This document shows, one piece after another, positions 24,450 through 32,571 of a DNA stretch of 64,000 nucleotides. The translations under genes and the position numbers were made by a program. A model generated the notes under the pieces. The model saw only the letters and a list, made by a program, of their open reading frames with translations. It was not told the DNA's origin and made no database searches. The DNA is from Pelosinus fermentans DSM 17108 (GTDB taxonomy: Bacteria > Bacillota > Negativicutes > DSM-13327): positions 1,554,001 through 1,618,000 of the forward strand of contig NZ_AKVN02000001.1 in assembly GCF_000271485.2 (NCBI RefSeq). Direction: 5' to 3'. Positions within the stretch are counted from its first letter, which is position 1. Each line of letters opens with the position of its first letter.

Positions 24450-25154
24450 ATGAAAATACGCAGAGGAATGTTATTTGGGACTTTCTTTTTTTTTGCGGTA
24501 TTGTTAGCTGGAAAGGTAGAAGACCATTTAATTGATATATCCGATGTGATTTGGAAAGTGCCTACTTCTCGCAAGGTCGTTGCATTAACATTTGATGATG
24601 GACCCGTTAATACCACCACTCCGGAAATTTTAAATATATTAAAAGAAAAAAATATAAAGGCGACTTTCTTTGTAGTGGGAGAACAGGTGAAACGGTTTCC
24701 AAATCTTATATCCCAAGAGGTTGCAGACGGACATGAAGTTGGTAACCATACCTACAGTCATCCCATGCTGACGAGTTTACAAGAAGGGATGGTTGAGGAG
24801 GAATTAAGAACTACAGAAAAAGAAATATTAGAAGTGGCACCGAAACCAACGCTCTTTCGACCTCCGGGAGGAATTAGTAATAAGAAAATTATAAAGATTG
24901 CAAGAGAGAGTGAATACAGCACTATTCTTTGGACAATCGATCCGATTGATTGGCGTTCTCCTTCTCCTCCTGTTGGGGAGATTGTAGATTTAGTGGTCAA
25001 AGAGGTTAAACCCGGAAGTATTATTCTTCTCCATGATGGAAAATATCCATCCACGACACCAGAAGCCCTTTGGTTTATTATTGAAAGTCTGGAGTCTCGC
25101 GGCTATGAGTTTGTAACAGTTACGGAATTGCTTCAGTATTATGAAGAGAAATAA
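24450..25154 (+). CDS. Polysaccharide deacetylase (NodB domain)
   Basis: Exported or membrane-anchored carbohydrate esterase family 4 enzyme of 234 residues, removing acetyl groups from peptidoglycan or chitin-like sugars. An N-terminal hydrophobic segment (about 5-22) anchors or exports it. The NodB motifs are complete: TFDDGP (catalytic Asp and metal Asp), HTYSHP (metal histidines), RPPGG, and LLHDGK near the end. The start follows AAAGGAG. Spore-forming Firmicutes carry several such enzymes (PdaA/PdaB-like) for spore cortex or wall modification; the precise role is not evident. Confidence 0.92.
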   Translation: MKIRRGMLFGTFFFFAVLLAGKVEDHLIDISDVIWKVPTSRKVVALTFDDGPVNTTTPEILNILKEKNIKATFFVVGEQVKRFPNLISQEVADGHEVGNHTYSHPMLTSLQEGMVEEELRTTEKEILEVAPKPTLFRPPGGISNKKIIKIARESEYSTILWTIDPIDWRSPSPPVGEIVDLVVKEVKPGSIILLHDGKYPSTTPEALWFIIESLESRGYEFVTVTELLQYYEEK

Positions 25155-25255
25155 CCAGAGGGTCATTGGATAAAATGATTTCAATTATTACCATTCTCCC
25201 TTATAATAGAAATAAAAAATACATATACAAGTCATTTTAAAAGGAGGAATATACT

Positions 25256-26008
25256 ATGAGTACTGCAATAAAGATTTTTATTGTAATGATATATATTCTT
25301 TCTGGAATTTCTCCAATTGCCTTAGCAAAGCAGACAGAATGGAAGGAGAACGCTTACGACTTCACAAAAGTGAAAACAATTCTAATTATGGATACTGAAT
25401 TTATGTATGACGGATTTGATATTAGCGGCAAAAATCAGTTTCATAACTATCCGGATACGCAAATGAAGATCGAGGATATGTTGGCGAGCAGATGGGAAAA
25501 GGTAACTGGATTTCACTATGTCACTTTGCCCTATATAATAGAAAGAATAAAGACTGATCCTAATATTCCAGCAGATGCTGTAATAGGACCTGATATGTCG
25601 GAAGATCTAATTAAAGCAATACCCAAATATGCCGACCTTGTATTATTTACAGAGATTCATGATTTTGGCTGGTTCTATGAACATTATGATTCGTATTATT
25701 CAACAGAGACTGTTATTGACAGAGTTCGATATGGAGGAGTAACTGCAGATGGAAAAGCATATTCTGGCTGGATGGAAGTTCCAAGATCCGTTGTTGTTCA
25801 CTATGATGCCGGTTATCGGATTTACGATAGCGCCGACCTGCGATTTCGAATTGTTGATGCTCGCACTTGGAAAGACGTATGGAAGTATTCTGATAGAAGA
25901 GACCGTATATCCAGCGCTTTTGGAAGAGAATACGATCGTTCTGGCCCGGAATCAGTAATGAAACGTATTTTAAATGTAGCTTTTGATAAACTGCCTTTTA
26001 AAAAATAA
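25256..26008 (+). CDS. Secreted protein of unknown function
   Basis: 250 residues with a signal peptide (about 1-24, ending LALAKQTEW) and an AAAAGGAGG ribosome site. No family is recognised with confidence. The body is rich in aromatic and charged residues; the stretch KTILIMDTEFMYDG and the spacing of ADLVLFTEIHDFG and LRFRIVDARTWKDVWKYSDRR look like an alternating alpha/beta fold seen in periplasmic lipoprotein-like proteins of unknown role (GNA1162/TolB-N style). No catalytic motif is seen. It stands alone and is followed by a repeat element. Confidence 0.65.
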   Translation: MSTAIKIFIVMIYILSGISPIALAKQTEWKENAYDFTKVKTILIMDTEFMYDGFDISGKNQFHNYPDTQMKIEDMLASRWEKVTGFHYVTLPYIIERIKTDPNIPADAVIGPDMSEDLIKAIPKYADLVLFTEIHDFGWFYEHYDSYYSTETVIDRVRYGGVTADGKAYSGWMEVPRSVVVHYDAGYRIYDSADLRFRIVDARTWKDVWKYSDRRDRISSAFGREYDRSGPESVMKRILNVAFDKLPFKK

Positions 26009-26142
26009 AGCATTTTGAACTACAAAGGCACAATGCCGCTAGCGCGGCACACAAAGGAGTGCACAAAAATATAAATAGAACCCTTTGTGTCCTTTGCGTT
26101 TTTGTGGTTCGATTCGTTTTATGTTTTTTAAAATATGTATAA
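26005..26142. repeat. Long hairpin intergenic repeat, copy 4
   Basis: Arms GAACTACAAAGGCACAA and TTGCGTTTTTGTGGTTC, with an inner palindrome CCGCTAGCGCGG in the left arm and a right flank TTTTTTAAAATATG. The inner GC-rich palindrome also occurs in copies 5 and (variant) 7. Confidence 0.75.
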
Positions 26143-26166
26143 TTATGAGTTATATGGAGGCTTACT

Positions 26167-26553
26167 ATGCTGAAAGAATTTACGATTCACACTCCCCGGG
26201 AGGGATTTATTGATATTACTGGTCAGGTGGCAGATCTATTGAGACAACATCAGGGTGAGAAAAATTTGTGCCAAGTTTTTGTCTCTCACACGACGGCAGG
26301 AGTAACGATTAATGAGAATGCTGATCCAGATGTGATAAAGGATATGTTGCTTGCACTTAATCATATGGTACCCGAACTGGATTATCAGCATGGTGAAGGG
26401 AATTCGCGTGCTCATGTGAAAGCGTCTATGATTGGGTCATCCGTCACCATTCCCATAGTGAATGGAAGTCTCTATTTGGGAACTTGGCAGGGGATTTATT
26501 TTTGCGAATTTGATGGTCCGCGAAAACGAAAGGTTTATGTAACGATCTTGTAG
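26167..26553 (+). CDS. YjbQ-family protein (UPF0047)
   Basis: 128-residue member of the YjbQ/UPF0047 family; some members have weak thiamin-phosphate synthase activity. Conserved blocks are visible: VSHTTAGVTINENADPDV, then QHGEGNSRAHVKASMIGSSVTIP and LGTWQGIYFCEFDGPRKRKV. The His in SHTT and the GEGNS.AH block form the proposed active site. The gene is preceded by a repeat element and ends with a terminator, so it is probably a single transcription unit. Confidence 0.92.
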   Translation: MLKEFTIHTPREGFIDITGQVADLLRQHQGEKNLCQVFVSHTTAGVTINENADPDVIKDMLLALNHMVPELDYQHGEGNSRAHVKASMIGSSVTIPIVNGSLYLGTWQGIYFCEFDGPRKRKVYVTIL

Positions 26554-26613
26554 CATAATGTTATTCTATAAGAAGCTTAATTCTTACTTAGGGGTATGCA
26601 TTGAAAATAAAAA

Positions 26614-26660
26614 ACGTCTGCAGGAATTCTCGTATGTAGAATCCTTGCAGGCATTTTTTA
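26614..26660 (+). terminator. Terminator after yjbQ
   Basis: GTCTGCAGGAATTCT pairs with AGAATCCTTGCAGGC (one bulge), then ATTTTTTAT. Confidence 0.75.
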
Positions 26661-26661
26661 T

Positions 26662-26855
26662 AAGATAAGAATGTATAAGTTTTAGATAAAGCATTGTAAC
26701 CGCGAAGACACGAAACCGCTAGCGCGAACACGAAGAACACAAAGAAGAATCGTTATAAGGAAACTTCAAAAACTTCGCATTCTTCGCGTCTTCGTGTTTC
26801 AAAGTGCTTTTTTCTCTATGTCTTATTTAAAGGACGCGAAGCATTTTTCTTATTG
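26662..26855. repeat. Long hairpin intergenic repeat, copy 5
   Basis: Left flank TAAGAATGTATAAGTTTTAG, arms AACCGCGAAGACACGAA and TTCGCGTCTTCGTGTTTC, inner CCGCTAGCGCG, right flank TTATTTAAAGGACGCGAAGC. Flanks match copies 2 and 6 although the arms differ. Confidence 0.85.
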
Positions 26856-26861
26856 CTTTTA

Positions 26862-28262
26862 TTATGCGCATTCAGAGGCTGTAATAACCTTTGAATCCAG
26901 CAGATACGTTAATAAGAAGGTTCCGACACAAGCAATCCATTCCAGATAAATCACATGAGGGAAGATGCGGACGGAAGGAACGGTCTGCCAGAGGATTAGA
27001 ACCACTAAGCTTACCATAATGGTATAAAATGCAGCGTTTCTGCGGCAAAGAGAGGGAGCGAATAAGGTAAAGAGAACAATCACACTAAAGGAAGCCGTTA
27101 AGCTAAGACCAATCATGAGAGTCGTGATAATACCGCTGATGGTCATAGCGAGAATCAGGGTTAATAACCCTAAAATAAGTACAGATGCCTTTGTAACAAC
27201 CAGAAATGTTTTATCGCTGACATCGGGATTAACAAACTTTTTATAAATGTCTTGGGAAAACAAGGTTGCTGAGCTGAGGAGCAGACTACAAGCTGTGGAT
27301 ACGTCAGCTGCCCATAAAGCTGCTAACGTAATCCCTGCCAATACAGGGTTTAATGACATGATAGTCATTGGAAGGGCCATGGCAGGGCTTACATCGGGAA
27401 ACATAGTTTTTGCGATGATGCCTAGCAGTGCACTGACAAATCCAATTGGCAGCATCATCAAGCCGCCAATTACAAAACCACGGCGTGCTGTTTGGACATC
27501 TTTAGCTCCCAACGAGATCTGAATGATGCTCTGCAGAGATAAGTTGACAGTTACTAATACGAGTATCCAGGTGATAATACCAGTGATACCTACACCGTCA
27601 AAGAAGCTGAGATAAGGTACATTTGCAGGCAGCTGAGCTTCAATGTTTTTAAGACCGCCTGCATGTGTTACGCTGACAATGGTAGCTAAGATAATGCCGA
27701 TGTATTTTAATGATACGTTTAAAAGATTGGAAAGACTCGCTGACCACATGCCGCCAGTCATCGTAACACTAATAAATACGACGGCGCTTGTAAGCATGCC
27801 GGTAGTGAGTGTGAAGATTTCAGGCATTAAAGCACAAAGGATACTGCCGCCTGCCAGGTATTGAAGCGACATAACGACTAGTTGAATGAGTATCTGACAG
27901 GCAATACCTGCGATCATCCCTTTTTTATCATAGTATCTGCCTAACAGTTCGGGTATCGTGGTGATATTAAGCTGACGATATTTTTTAGCAACCAACATTC
28001 CCATGGTGATGGCTCCAAGCCCCCAAGCCGTTGTATACCAGCCTGCAGAGAGGCCGACTTTATAAGCTTGTTCTGCCACACCAATGGTTGACGCTCCGCC
28101 AACTGCAAGACCTACAATGGATACGGTAATCAATGGGGTTGTAAGCTGCCTGCCTGCCAGAATATAATTGGTGGCACTGCCAGCAGACCGCCGTTGAGCA
28201 AAATAACTAATAATAAAGAGCAGCAGAATGTATATGCATACAATTAGAAATGGAATATTCAT
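26862..28262 (-). CDS. Sodium:solute symporter (SSS family)
   Basis: Inner-membrane Na+-coupled uptake carrier of 466 residues with about 13 spans. Family features: YILAGRQLTTPLITVSIVGLAVGGASTIGVAEQAYKVGLSAGWY near the start (first spans and Na+ site region) and AALWAADVSTACSLLLSSATLFSQDIYKKF around 330-360, the SSS signature region. The start follows AAGGAGG. A long T-box leader precedes it, so expression should rise when a specific tRNA is uncharged, and the substrate is therefore probably an amino acid; the specifier looks like UUC, which would mean phenylalanine. Substrate is inferred from the leader only. Confidence 0.9.
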   Translation of the reverse strand: MNIPFLIVCIYILLLFIISYFAQRRSAGSATNYILAGRQLTTPLITVSIVGLAVGGASTIGVAEQAYKVGLSAGWYTTAWGLGAITMGMLVAKKYRQLNITTIPELLGRYYDKKGMIAGIACQILIQLVVMSLQYLAGGSILCALMPEIFTLTTGMLTSAVVFISVTMTGGMWSASLSNLLNVSLKYIGIILATIVSVTHAGGLKNIEAQLPANVPYLSFFDGVGITGIITWILVLVTVNLSLQSIIQISLGAKDVQTARRGFVIGGLMMLPIGFVSALLGIIAKTMFPDVSPAMALPMTIMSLNPVLAGITLAALWAADVSTACSLLLSSATLFSQDIYKKFVNPDVSDKTFLVVTKASVLILGLLTLILAMTISGIITTLMIGLSLTASFSVIVLFTLFAPSLCRRNAAFYTIMVSLVVLILWQTVPSVRIFPHVIYLEWIACVGTFLLTYLLDSKVITASECA

Positions 28263-28321
28263 GTGTAAACCTCCTTAAGGTATAGAGTATTTTTCATCTA
28301 TTTTCTTTTATGCCAGCTATA

Positions 28322-28632
28322 AAAGAAAAAACGCCCCTCTATAAAGAGGGACGATAGTGACCGTGGTACCACCCAAATTTGATCATAGACAAAATAAAAA
28401 GCGATACCGTATAAGGGACGAATCACCGCGGTACCACCCTAGTTTGATCATAAGATCAGCTCTATGTCTGTAACGTAGACAATACGGCAAGACCTACTGT
28501 ATTTTTCAGCCTGCAGTTCGGGAAGGAACTTCATTGTGTATTTCAACTAGTTTACACCAGCCACTAGCTCTCTGCATGAAAAAGGCACAATTACTTTTTT
28601 CCGTCATCACCAATATCGTATATAGTATTGTT
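28322..28632 (-). promoter_or_regulatory. T-box leader with duplicated antiterminator
   Basis: On the minus strand the leader has AGAGAG and the GGTGTAAAC segment of stem I, then GAAG-TTC where the specifier is expected (UUC, Phe), then two T-box blocks: AGGGTGGTACCGCGG (28426-28441) and GGGTGGTACCACGG (about 28361-28374), each followed by a CGTCCCT element. The second copy ends in a strong terminator (CCCTCTTTATAGAGGGGCG then TTTTTT). The first copy has lost good terminator pairing but keeps a T-rich end. The two blocks are about 66 bases apart and both start with TATGATCAAA. Confidence 0.88.
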
Positions 28633-28636
28633 TACG

Positions 28637-28665
28637 ATTATAATGTTTTGACATACGATTGTCAA
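28637..28665 (-). promoter_or_regulatory. Promoter of T-box leader
   Basis: On the minus strand: TTGACA (28660-28665), 17-base spacer, TATAAT (28637-28642). Confidence 0.8.
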
Positions 28666-28785
28666 TACCCAATGTACTGCTGTTTTCATATTTTGATGTT
28701 TTTTTAGTATTAACCTTCAAACTGTATCTTTTCATTCGAGAAATCGTAATCGTATTTTATCCTTAGGATTTAATACATTAGGAGA

Positions 28786-28828
28786 AGCTCTTGCAAAATA
28801 ATCTTAACTTTGCAGGAGTTTTGTTATT
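28786..28828. terminator. Weak hairpin of the CCTGCAAA family
   Basis: CTCTTGCAAA and TTTGCAGGAG arms followed by TTTTGTTATTT; lies in the gap between the T-box promoter and the GrpB gene, with no obvious gene to terminate. Confidence 0.5.
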
Positions 28829-28901
28829 TAATGGCAAACATATCATAAAAGGTAATATTTGGTAAAAAGTTAATAATGGCTATCAATTTGGAGGAGATCA
28901 T

Positions 28902-29435
28902 ATGAAAAATGCAATGAAAGTTATGGAATGTGGCTGGGATTGGGGACAAGCTTTTGAGAAAGAAAAAAAGAATATACGGATGATCCTTGGCTCTCATGCA
29001 GTGGCTATTGAGCATGTAGGGAGTACAGCGATTCCTCAGCAGGAAACAAAATCGGTAATTGCTATCTTGATTGGTGTTGTACCTTTTAGAGGATTTGACT
29101 TTTATCAATCGATGTTTAGTTTAAAGGACTATAGCTATATGCAAATCGATATGAATGATCGATACTTATTTAAAAAATATGAGAATGGCATTTGGACACA
29201 TAACTTGCATATTGTTCCTTACGATGATGATTTTTATTTGCGCAATGAATTTTTGCTGCGTGATTATTTGCGTGATCATCCTGAGCTCGCCTTTGAATAT
29301 GGTGAAGTCGAAAAGTGTTTCAATAAAAGGAATGGCGGTAACATTGCAAAATTTACCCGATCAAAAATTGGGTTTATACAAAAGATAATTGACGCTGCCA
29401 GAAGAGAAAAGGGTTTATCCTTACAGCATGTTTGA
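28902..29435 (+). CDS. GrpB family protein (nucleotidyltransferase fold)
   Basis: 177-residue member of the GrpB/UPF0157 family, a minimal nucleotidyltransferase-like fold of unknown role. Typical blocks: IEHVGSTAIPQQETKSVIAILIGV, HNLHIVPYDDDFYLRNEFLLRDYLRDHPELA and the closing KIGFIQKIIDAARREK. In most members the first block reads GSTAVPGLxAKPIIDIxVGV; here the Asp of IIDI is replaced (VIAI), which could remove a metal ligand. The start follows GGAGGAG. It appears to be a single gene. Confidence 0.85.
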   Translation: MKNAMKVMECGWDWGQAFEKEKKNIRMILGSHAVAIEHVGSTAIPQQETKSVIAILIGVVPFRGFDFYQSMFSLKDYSYMQIDMNDRYLFKKYENGIWTHNLHIVPYDDDFYLRNEFLLRDYLRDHPELAFEYGEVEKCFNKRNGGNIAKFTRSKIGFIQKIIDAARREKGLSLQHV

Positions 29436-29510
29436 GTATTTTTGCAGTATAAGGCAGATTTACAATAAATAGGTATATAAAAGGACACTATGATACATAT
29501 AAGTATGTAC

Positions 29511-29554
29511 TTGAGATTTGACGTGATAGTATATATAATTTGTGATACGTATCA
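29511..29554 (+). promoter_or_regulatory. Promoter and palindromic operator of flavin oxidoreductase
   Basis: TTGAGA (29511-29516), 17-base spacer, TATAAT (29534-29539), then a perfect 12-base palindrome TGATACGTATCA at 29543-29554 covering the likely transcription start. A repressor there would shut the oxidoreductase pair. Confidence 0.6.
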
Positions 29555-29576
29555 TATAGAAATGGGGTATGCATGT

Positions 29577-30566
29577 ATGGTCAAAGTTTCCGACGAGATC
29601 ATTATAAGAGGAAAGAAAATAAAAAACCGAATTGTTATGCCGCCGATGGTATGTTTTTCCTTTAAGGGCGATAATGGAGGTATGTATGGTGAGCAGTATG
29701 TTGATCACTATACCAAAAGAGCAAAAGGCGGTACCGGTTTGATCATTGTACAAGCAACTCCTGTTGCAGGTGCGGCAGAGCAGCTTGGAGTTTGGAGTGA
29801 CGAACAGATGAAGCCTCTGGAGAAGATTGCCCAAAACTGCCATAGCTATGGTTCTACTGTAATGATGCAGCTTTCCTGTGGAGATGTGGACATCAATGAA
29901 TTATCACAAGAACAGATTCATAAGATGCAAAGTGACTGTATTGCAGCTGCCGCAAGGGCAATACAAGCAGGATTTGATGGTGTTGAATATCATTTTGTCC
30001 ATGGGTATACATTATGCAGATTTTTAGACCCAACCTTCAACCAAAGGAACGATTGCTATGGTGGTGCTTTAGAGAATCGAATGCGCTTTCTGATGGAGAT
30101 CATGGAGCAGATTCGTGATGCTGTTGGCGAAGAAGCCATTGTTAGCGTTCGTATGGGAGGCAATATTCCTGACGTAGCAGGGGCAATTGATGTTGTCAAG
30201 GCTTTCGAGGAATTAGGGATTGATCTCCTTCATGTTTCCTTTGGTATGAAAGAGCCTGTGGGTGATGTTCCTGCTGAGTTTAAATGCAGTACAATTGTAT
30301 TCAACGGCAGCGAGATTAAAAAGCATGTTACGATTCCCGTTATTGCTGTGTCAGAAATCTTTACTGCAGAGCAGGCAAATTTCTTAATTGAAAATGACTA
30401 TGTGGATTTTGCAGCAGTAGGCAGAGGGATATATGCTGATGAAAACTGGGCAAACAAGGTTCTTGCCAAGGAGCCTATTAGGCAGTGTCGCAACTGCGGA
30501 GGATCAATAAGAAAATGCTTGTGGTTTACGGACCACACCAAATGTCCTGCAAAGAAGATTAGCTGA
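29577..30566 (+). CDS. NADH:flavin oxidoreductase (old yellow enzyme family)
   Basis: FMN-binding TIM-barrel enzyme of 329 residues from the ATG at 29577; the longer frame from 29490 would run through the promoter and operator. Motifs: KNRIVMPPMVCFSF near the start, FDGVEYHFVHGYTLCRFLDPTFNQRNDCYGG around 135-165 (substrate and FMN site), and the C-terminal CRNCGGSIRKCLWFTDHTKCPAKK, a cluster of four cysteines likely to bind an Fe-S cluster as in the 2,4-dienoyl-CoA reductase branch, but without the second half of those enzymes. Usually reduces activated C=C bonds. The flavoprotein gene 33 bases downstream is likely in the same operon. Confidence 0.88.
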   Translation: MVKVSDEIIIRGKKIKNRIVMPPMVCFSFKGDNGGMYGEQYVDHYTKRAKGGTGLIIVQATPVAGAAEQLGVWSDEQMKPLEKIAQNCHSYGSTVMMQLSCGDVDINELSQEQIHKMQSDCIAAAARAIQAGFDGVEYHFVHGYTLCRFLDPTFNQRNDCYGGALENRMRFLMEIMEQIRDAVGEEAIVSVRMGGNIPDVAGAIDVVKAFEELGIDLLHVSFGMKEPVGDVPAEFKCSTIVFNGSEIKKHVTIPVIAVSEIFTAEQANFLIENDYVDFAAVGRGIYADENWANKVLAKEPIRQCRNCGGSIRKCLWFTDHTKCPAKKIS

Positions 30567-30599
30567 TTGATGTAGATATCCAAAGATGGAGGTATACAT

Positions 30600-31160
30600 A
30601 TGGCAAAAATTCTTGTTCTTAATGGCAGTCCGCGTAAGCACGGTTCCACAGCTGCAATGGCAGAAGAAATCAGCAGAGGGGCAAGTGAGCAAGGGGCTGA
30701 GATTAAGTCTTATTACCTTAATGCTATGAATATAACAGGCTGTCAGAGTTGTTACGCCTGTAAAGGAGAAAGCCACCGCTGCATCCTGCAGGATGATATG
30801 CAGGAATTGTACGATGAAATAGCCGGTGCCAACGGCATCATTTTTGCTACGCCCGTATATATGTGGCAGATGACAGCACAATTGAAACAGGTGATTGATC
30901 GTTTGTACCCTTTCATAAAACACGATTATTCCAGTTACTTAGCTCCCGGCAAGAAGGTCTTGCTGGCGATTACACAGGTCAGACCTGATACTTCTATGTT
31001 TCACCACTATTTTGAACATATGGGTAAGAATCTTTCCTTTCTTGGTTTTGGCCTTTACAAAATTCTCATCGCTGGAGGAACACGTAAGCCGGAGGATTTG
31101 CACAAACAAAGGGAAATAATGGCGGAAGCCAGGCGAATGGGTGCCTGGCTTGCTGAATAG
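30600..31160 (+). CDS. NADPH-dependent FMN reductase/iron-sulfur flavoprotein
   Basis: 186-residue flavodoxin-fold protein. FMN-binding start ILVLNGSPRKHGSTAAMAEEI, then GCQSCYACKGESHRCILQDDM, a cysteine group at about 48-62 as in iron-sulfur flavoproteins of anaerobes, and ANGIIFATPVYMWQMTAQLKQVIDRLY. It probably shuttles electrons from NAD(P)H or ferredoxin to a partner, here most likely the old yellow enzyme encoded just upstream. The start follows GGAGGTAT. A terminator ends the two-gene unit. Confidence 0.88.
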   Translation: MAKILVLNGSPRKHGSTAAMAEEISRGASEQGAEIKSYYLNAMNITGCQSCYACKGESHRCILQDDMQELYDEIAGANGIIFATPVYMWQMTAQLKQVIDRLYPFIKHDYSSYLAPGKKVLLAITQVRPDTSMFHHYFEHMGKNLSFLGFGLYKILIAGGTRKPEDLHKQREIMAEARRMGAWLAE

Positions 31161-31198
31161 AAAGAAAGTTAAGCAAAATTTAATAAAAGAGCAAAATT

Positions 31199-31240
31199 GG
31201 ATGGCACCAGGTATCAAAGGATATCTGGTGCCATTTTATG
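31199..31240 (+). terminator. Terminator after flavoprotein gene
   Basis: ATGGCACCAGGTATC and GATATCTGGTGCCAT arms, then TTTATG. Confidence 0.75.
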
Positions 31241-31292
31241 ACTCATTATTTCGTCATTCCGTGGTATGGTTGTAAGTATATAGTAAAATATA

Positions 31293-31322
31293 TTGCCTGG
31301 TATTAATACCAGGTGCTATAAT
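31293..31322 (+). promoter_or_regulatory. Promoter with 18-bp palindromic operator before fabH
   Basis: TTGCCT (31293-31298), 18-base spacer, TATAAT (31317-31322). The spacer region holds the perfect palindrome CCTGGTATTAATACCAGG (31296-31313), so a bound dimer would directly exclude RNA polymerase. The matching regulator is unknown. Confidence 0.75.
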
Positions 31323-31386
31323 AGGGATTAGAAGTGGCATTTTTTAAGAATAACCTAAGAGTTTTAAATAATGGGAGGGCTATGAA

Positions 31387-32379
31387 ATGAATAAAAAATG
31401 CGTTGGCATTATTGGTCTAGGGTCTTATGTGCCTCAACGGATCATGACAAATAAGGACTTGGAAGAAAGAATGGATACCTCTGATCAATGGATTGTTGAG
31501 CGTACAGGGATTCATGAACGGCGTGTTGCGGCAGAGAATGAATCTACGTCAGATTTGGCTGCTAAAGCAGGTCAAAAAGCATTAGAGGATGCTAAAATTT
31601 CCCCAGCGGAAATAGACTTAATTATCGTAGCAACGGCGTCGCCGGATATGGTGTTTCCGGCAACAGCATGTGTAGTGCAGGAGAATATCAAAGCGGTAAA
31701 CGCTGCTGCCTTTGATATTTCTGCAGTTTGTTCCGGTTTTTTATATGCCATGATAACCGGCAGTCAATTTATTAAAGCAGGTACGTATCGTAAAGTCTTG
31801 GTAATTGGTGCAGAAACCCTGTCTCGATTTACGGATTGGAGCGATCGTAATACGGGGATGCTGTTTGGTGATGGAGCAGGAGCTGCTGTTCTAGGTGAGA
31901 CACCAGAAGGCTATGGTATCCTAGGAGTGGATTTAGGGGCAGATGGCGGTGGTGCAGAGCTTTTGAAAATACCGGCCGGTGGTTCACGTCATCCTGCAAC
32001 CATGGAAACGATACTTCAGAAACAGCATTTTATTTATATGAATGGAAATGAGGTTTTTAAATTTGCAGTCAAGGTAATGGGAGAAACTACACTCAAGGCC
32101 TTGAAGAATGCAAACCTTACTGCCAGTGACATCACATATCTTGTGCCTCATCAAGCCAATATTCGCATCATCCAATCAGCAGCGAAAAGGCTTGGTATAC
32201 CAATGGAGAAAGTAGTTGTAAACATTAATAAGTATGGAAACACTTCTGCAGCTTCCATACCAATTGCTCTTGATGAGGCTGTAAAGTCAGGAGCAATTAA
32301 ATCGGGTGATATTGTTGCGTTAGCAGGATTTGGCGGAGGATTAACCTGGGCGTCCAGCATTATGAAATGGTGCAAATAA
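31387..32379 (+). CDS. fabH: Beta-ketoacyl-ACP synthase III
   Basis: Condensing enzyme of 330 residues that starts fatty acid chains by joining acetyl-CoA (or a branched acyl-CoA) with malonyl-ACP. Catalytic triad visible: Cys115 in DISAVCSGFLYA, His in YLVPHQANIRI (about 256), Asn in VNINKYGNTSAASI (about 286). The start follows GGGAGGG. The gene stands alone, apart from a fab operon, and has its own promoter with a palindromic operator, so it may be a secondary FabH used under special conditions. Confidence 0.92.
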   Translation: MNKKCVGIIGLGSYVPQRIMTNKDLEERMDTSDQWIVERTGIHERRVAAENESTSDLAAKAGQKALEDAKISPAEIDLIIVATASPDMVFPATACVVQENIKAVNAAAFDISAVCSGFLYAMITGSQFIKAGTYRKVLVIGAETLSRFTDWSDRNTGMLFGDGAGAAVLGETPEGYGILGVDLGADGGGAELLKIPAGGSRHPATMETILQKQHFIYMNGNEVFKFAVKVMGETTLKALKNANLTASDITYLVPHQANIRIIQSAAKRLGIPMEKVVVNINKYGNTSAASIPIALDEAVKSGAIKSGDIVALAGFGGGLTWASSIMKWCK

Positions 32380-32394
32380 AAATTAGTGGATGCA

Positions 32395-32570
32395 TAGCGT
32401 TTTCCTTATAGTATCAGAATTTATAAGTTTAGGGGAACGTTGAACACAGAGGGCACAGAGTTCGCAGAGAGCACAGAGATTTTAACCGTATCTATTTTTT
32501 CTCAGTGTTCTCTGCGCCTCTGTGGTTCGGTTTCCTTTCTATTTTTTAAAGGACGCATAGCGTTTTTTTC
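32395..32570. repeat. Long hairpin intergenic repeat, copy 6
   Basis: Left flank TCAGAATTTATAAGTTTAG, arms ACAGAGGGCACAGAG and CTCTGCGCCTCTGTGG, right flank TTTTTTAAAGGACGCATAGC. Nearly the same sequence as copy 2 at 18.5 kb, including the loop. Confidence 0.9.
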
Positions 32571-32571
32571 A

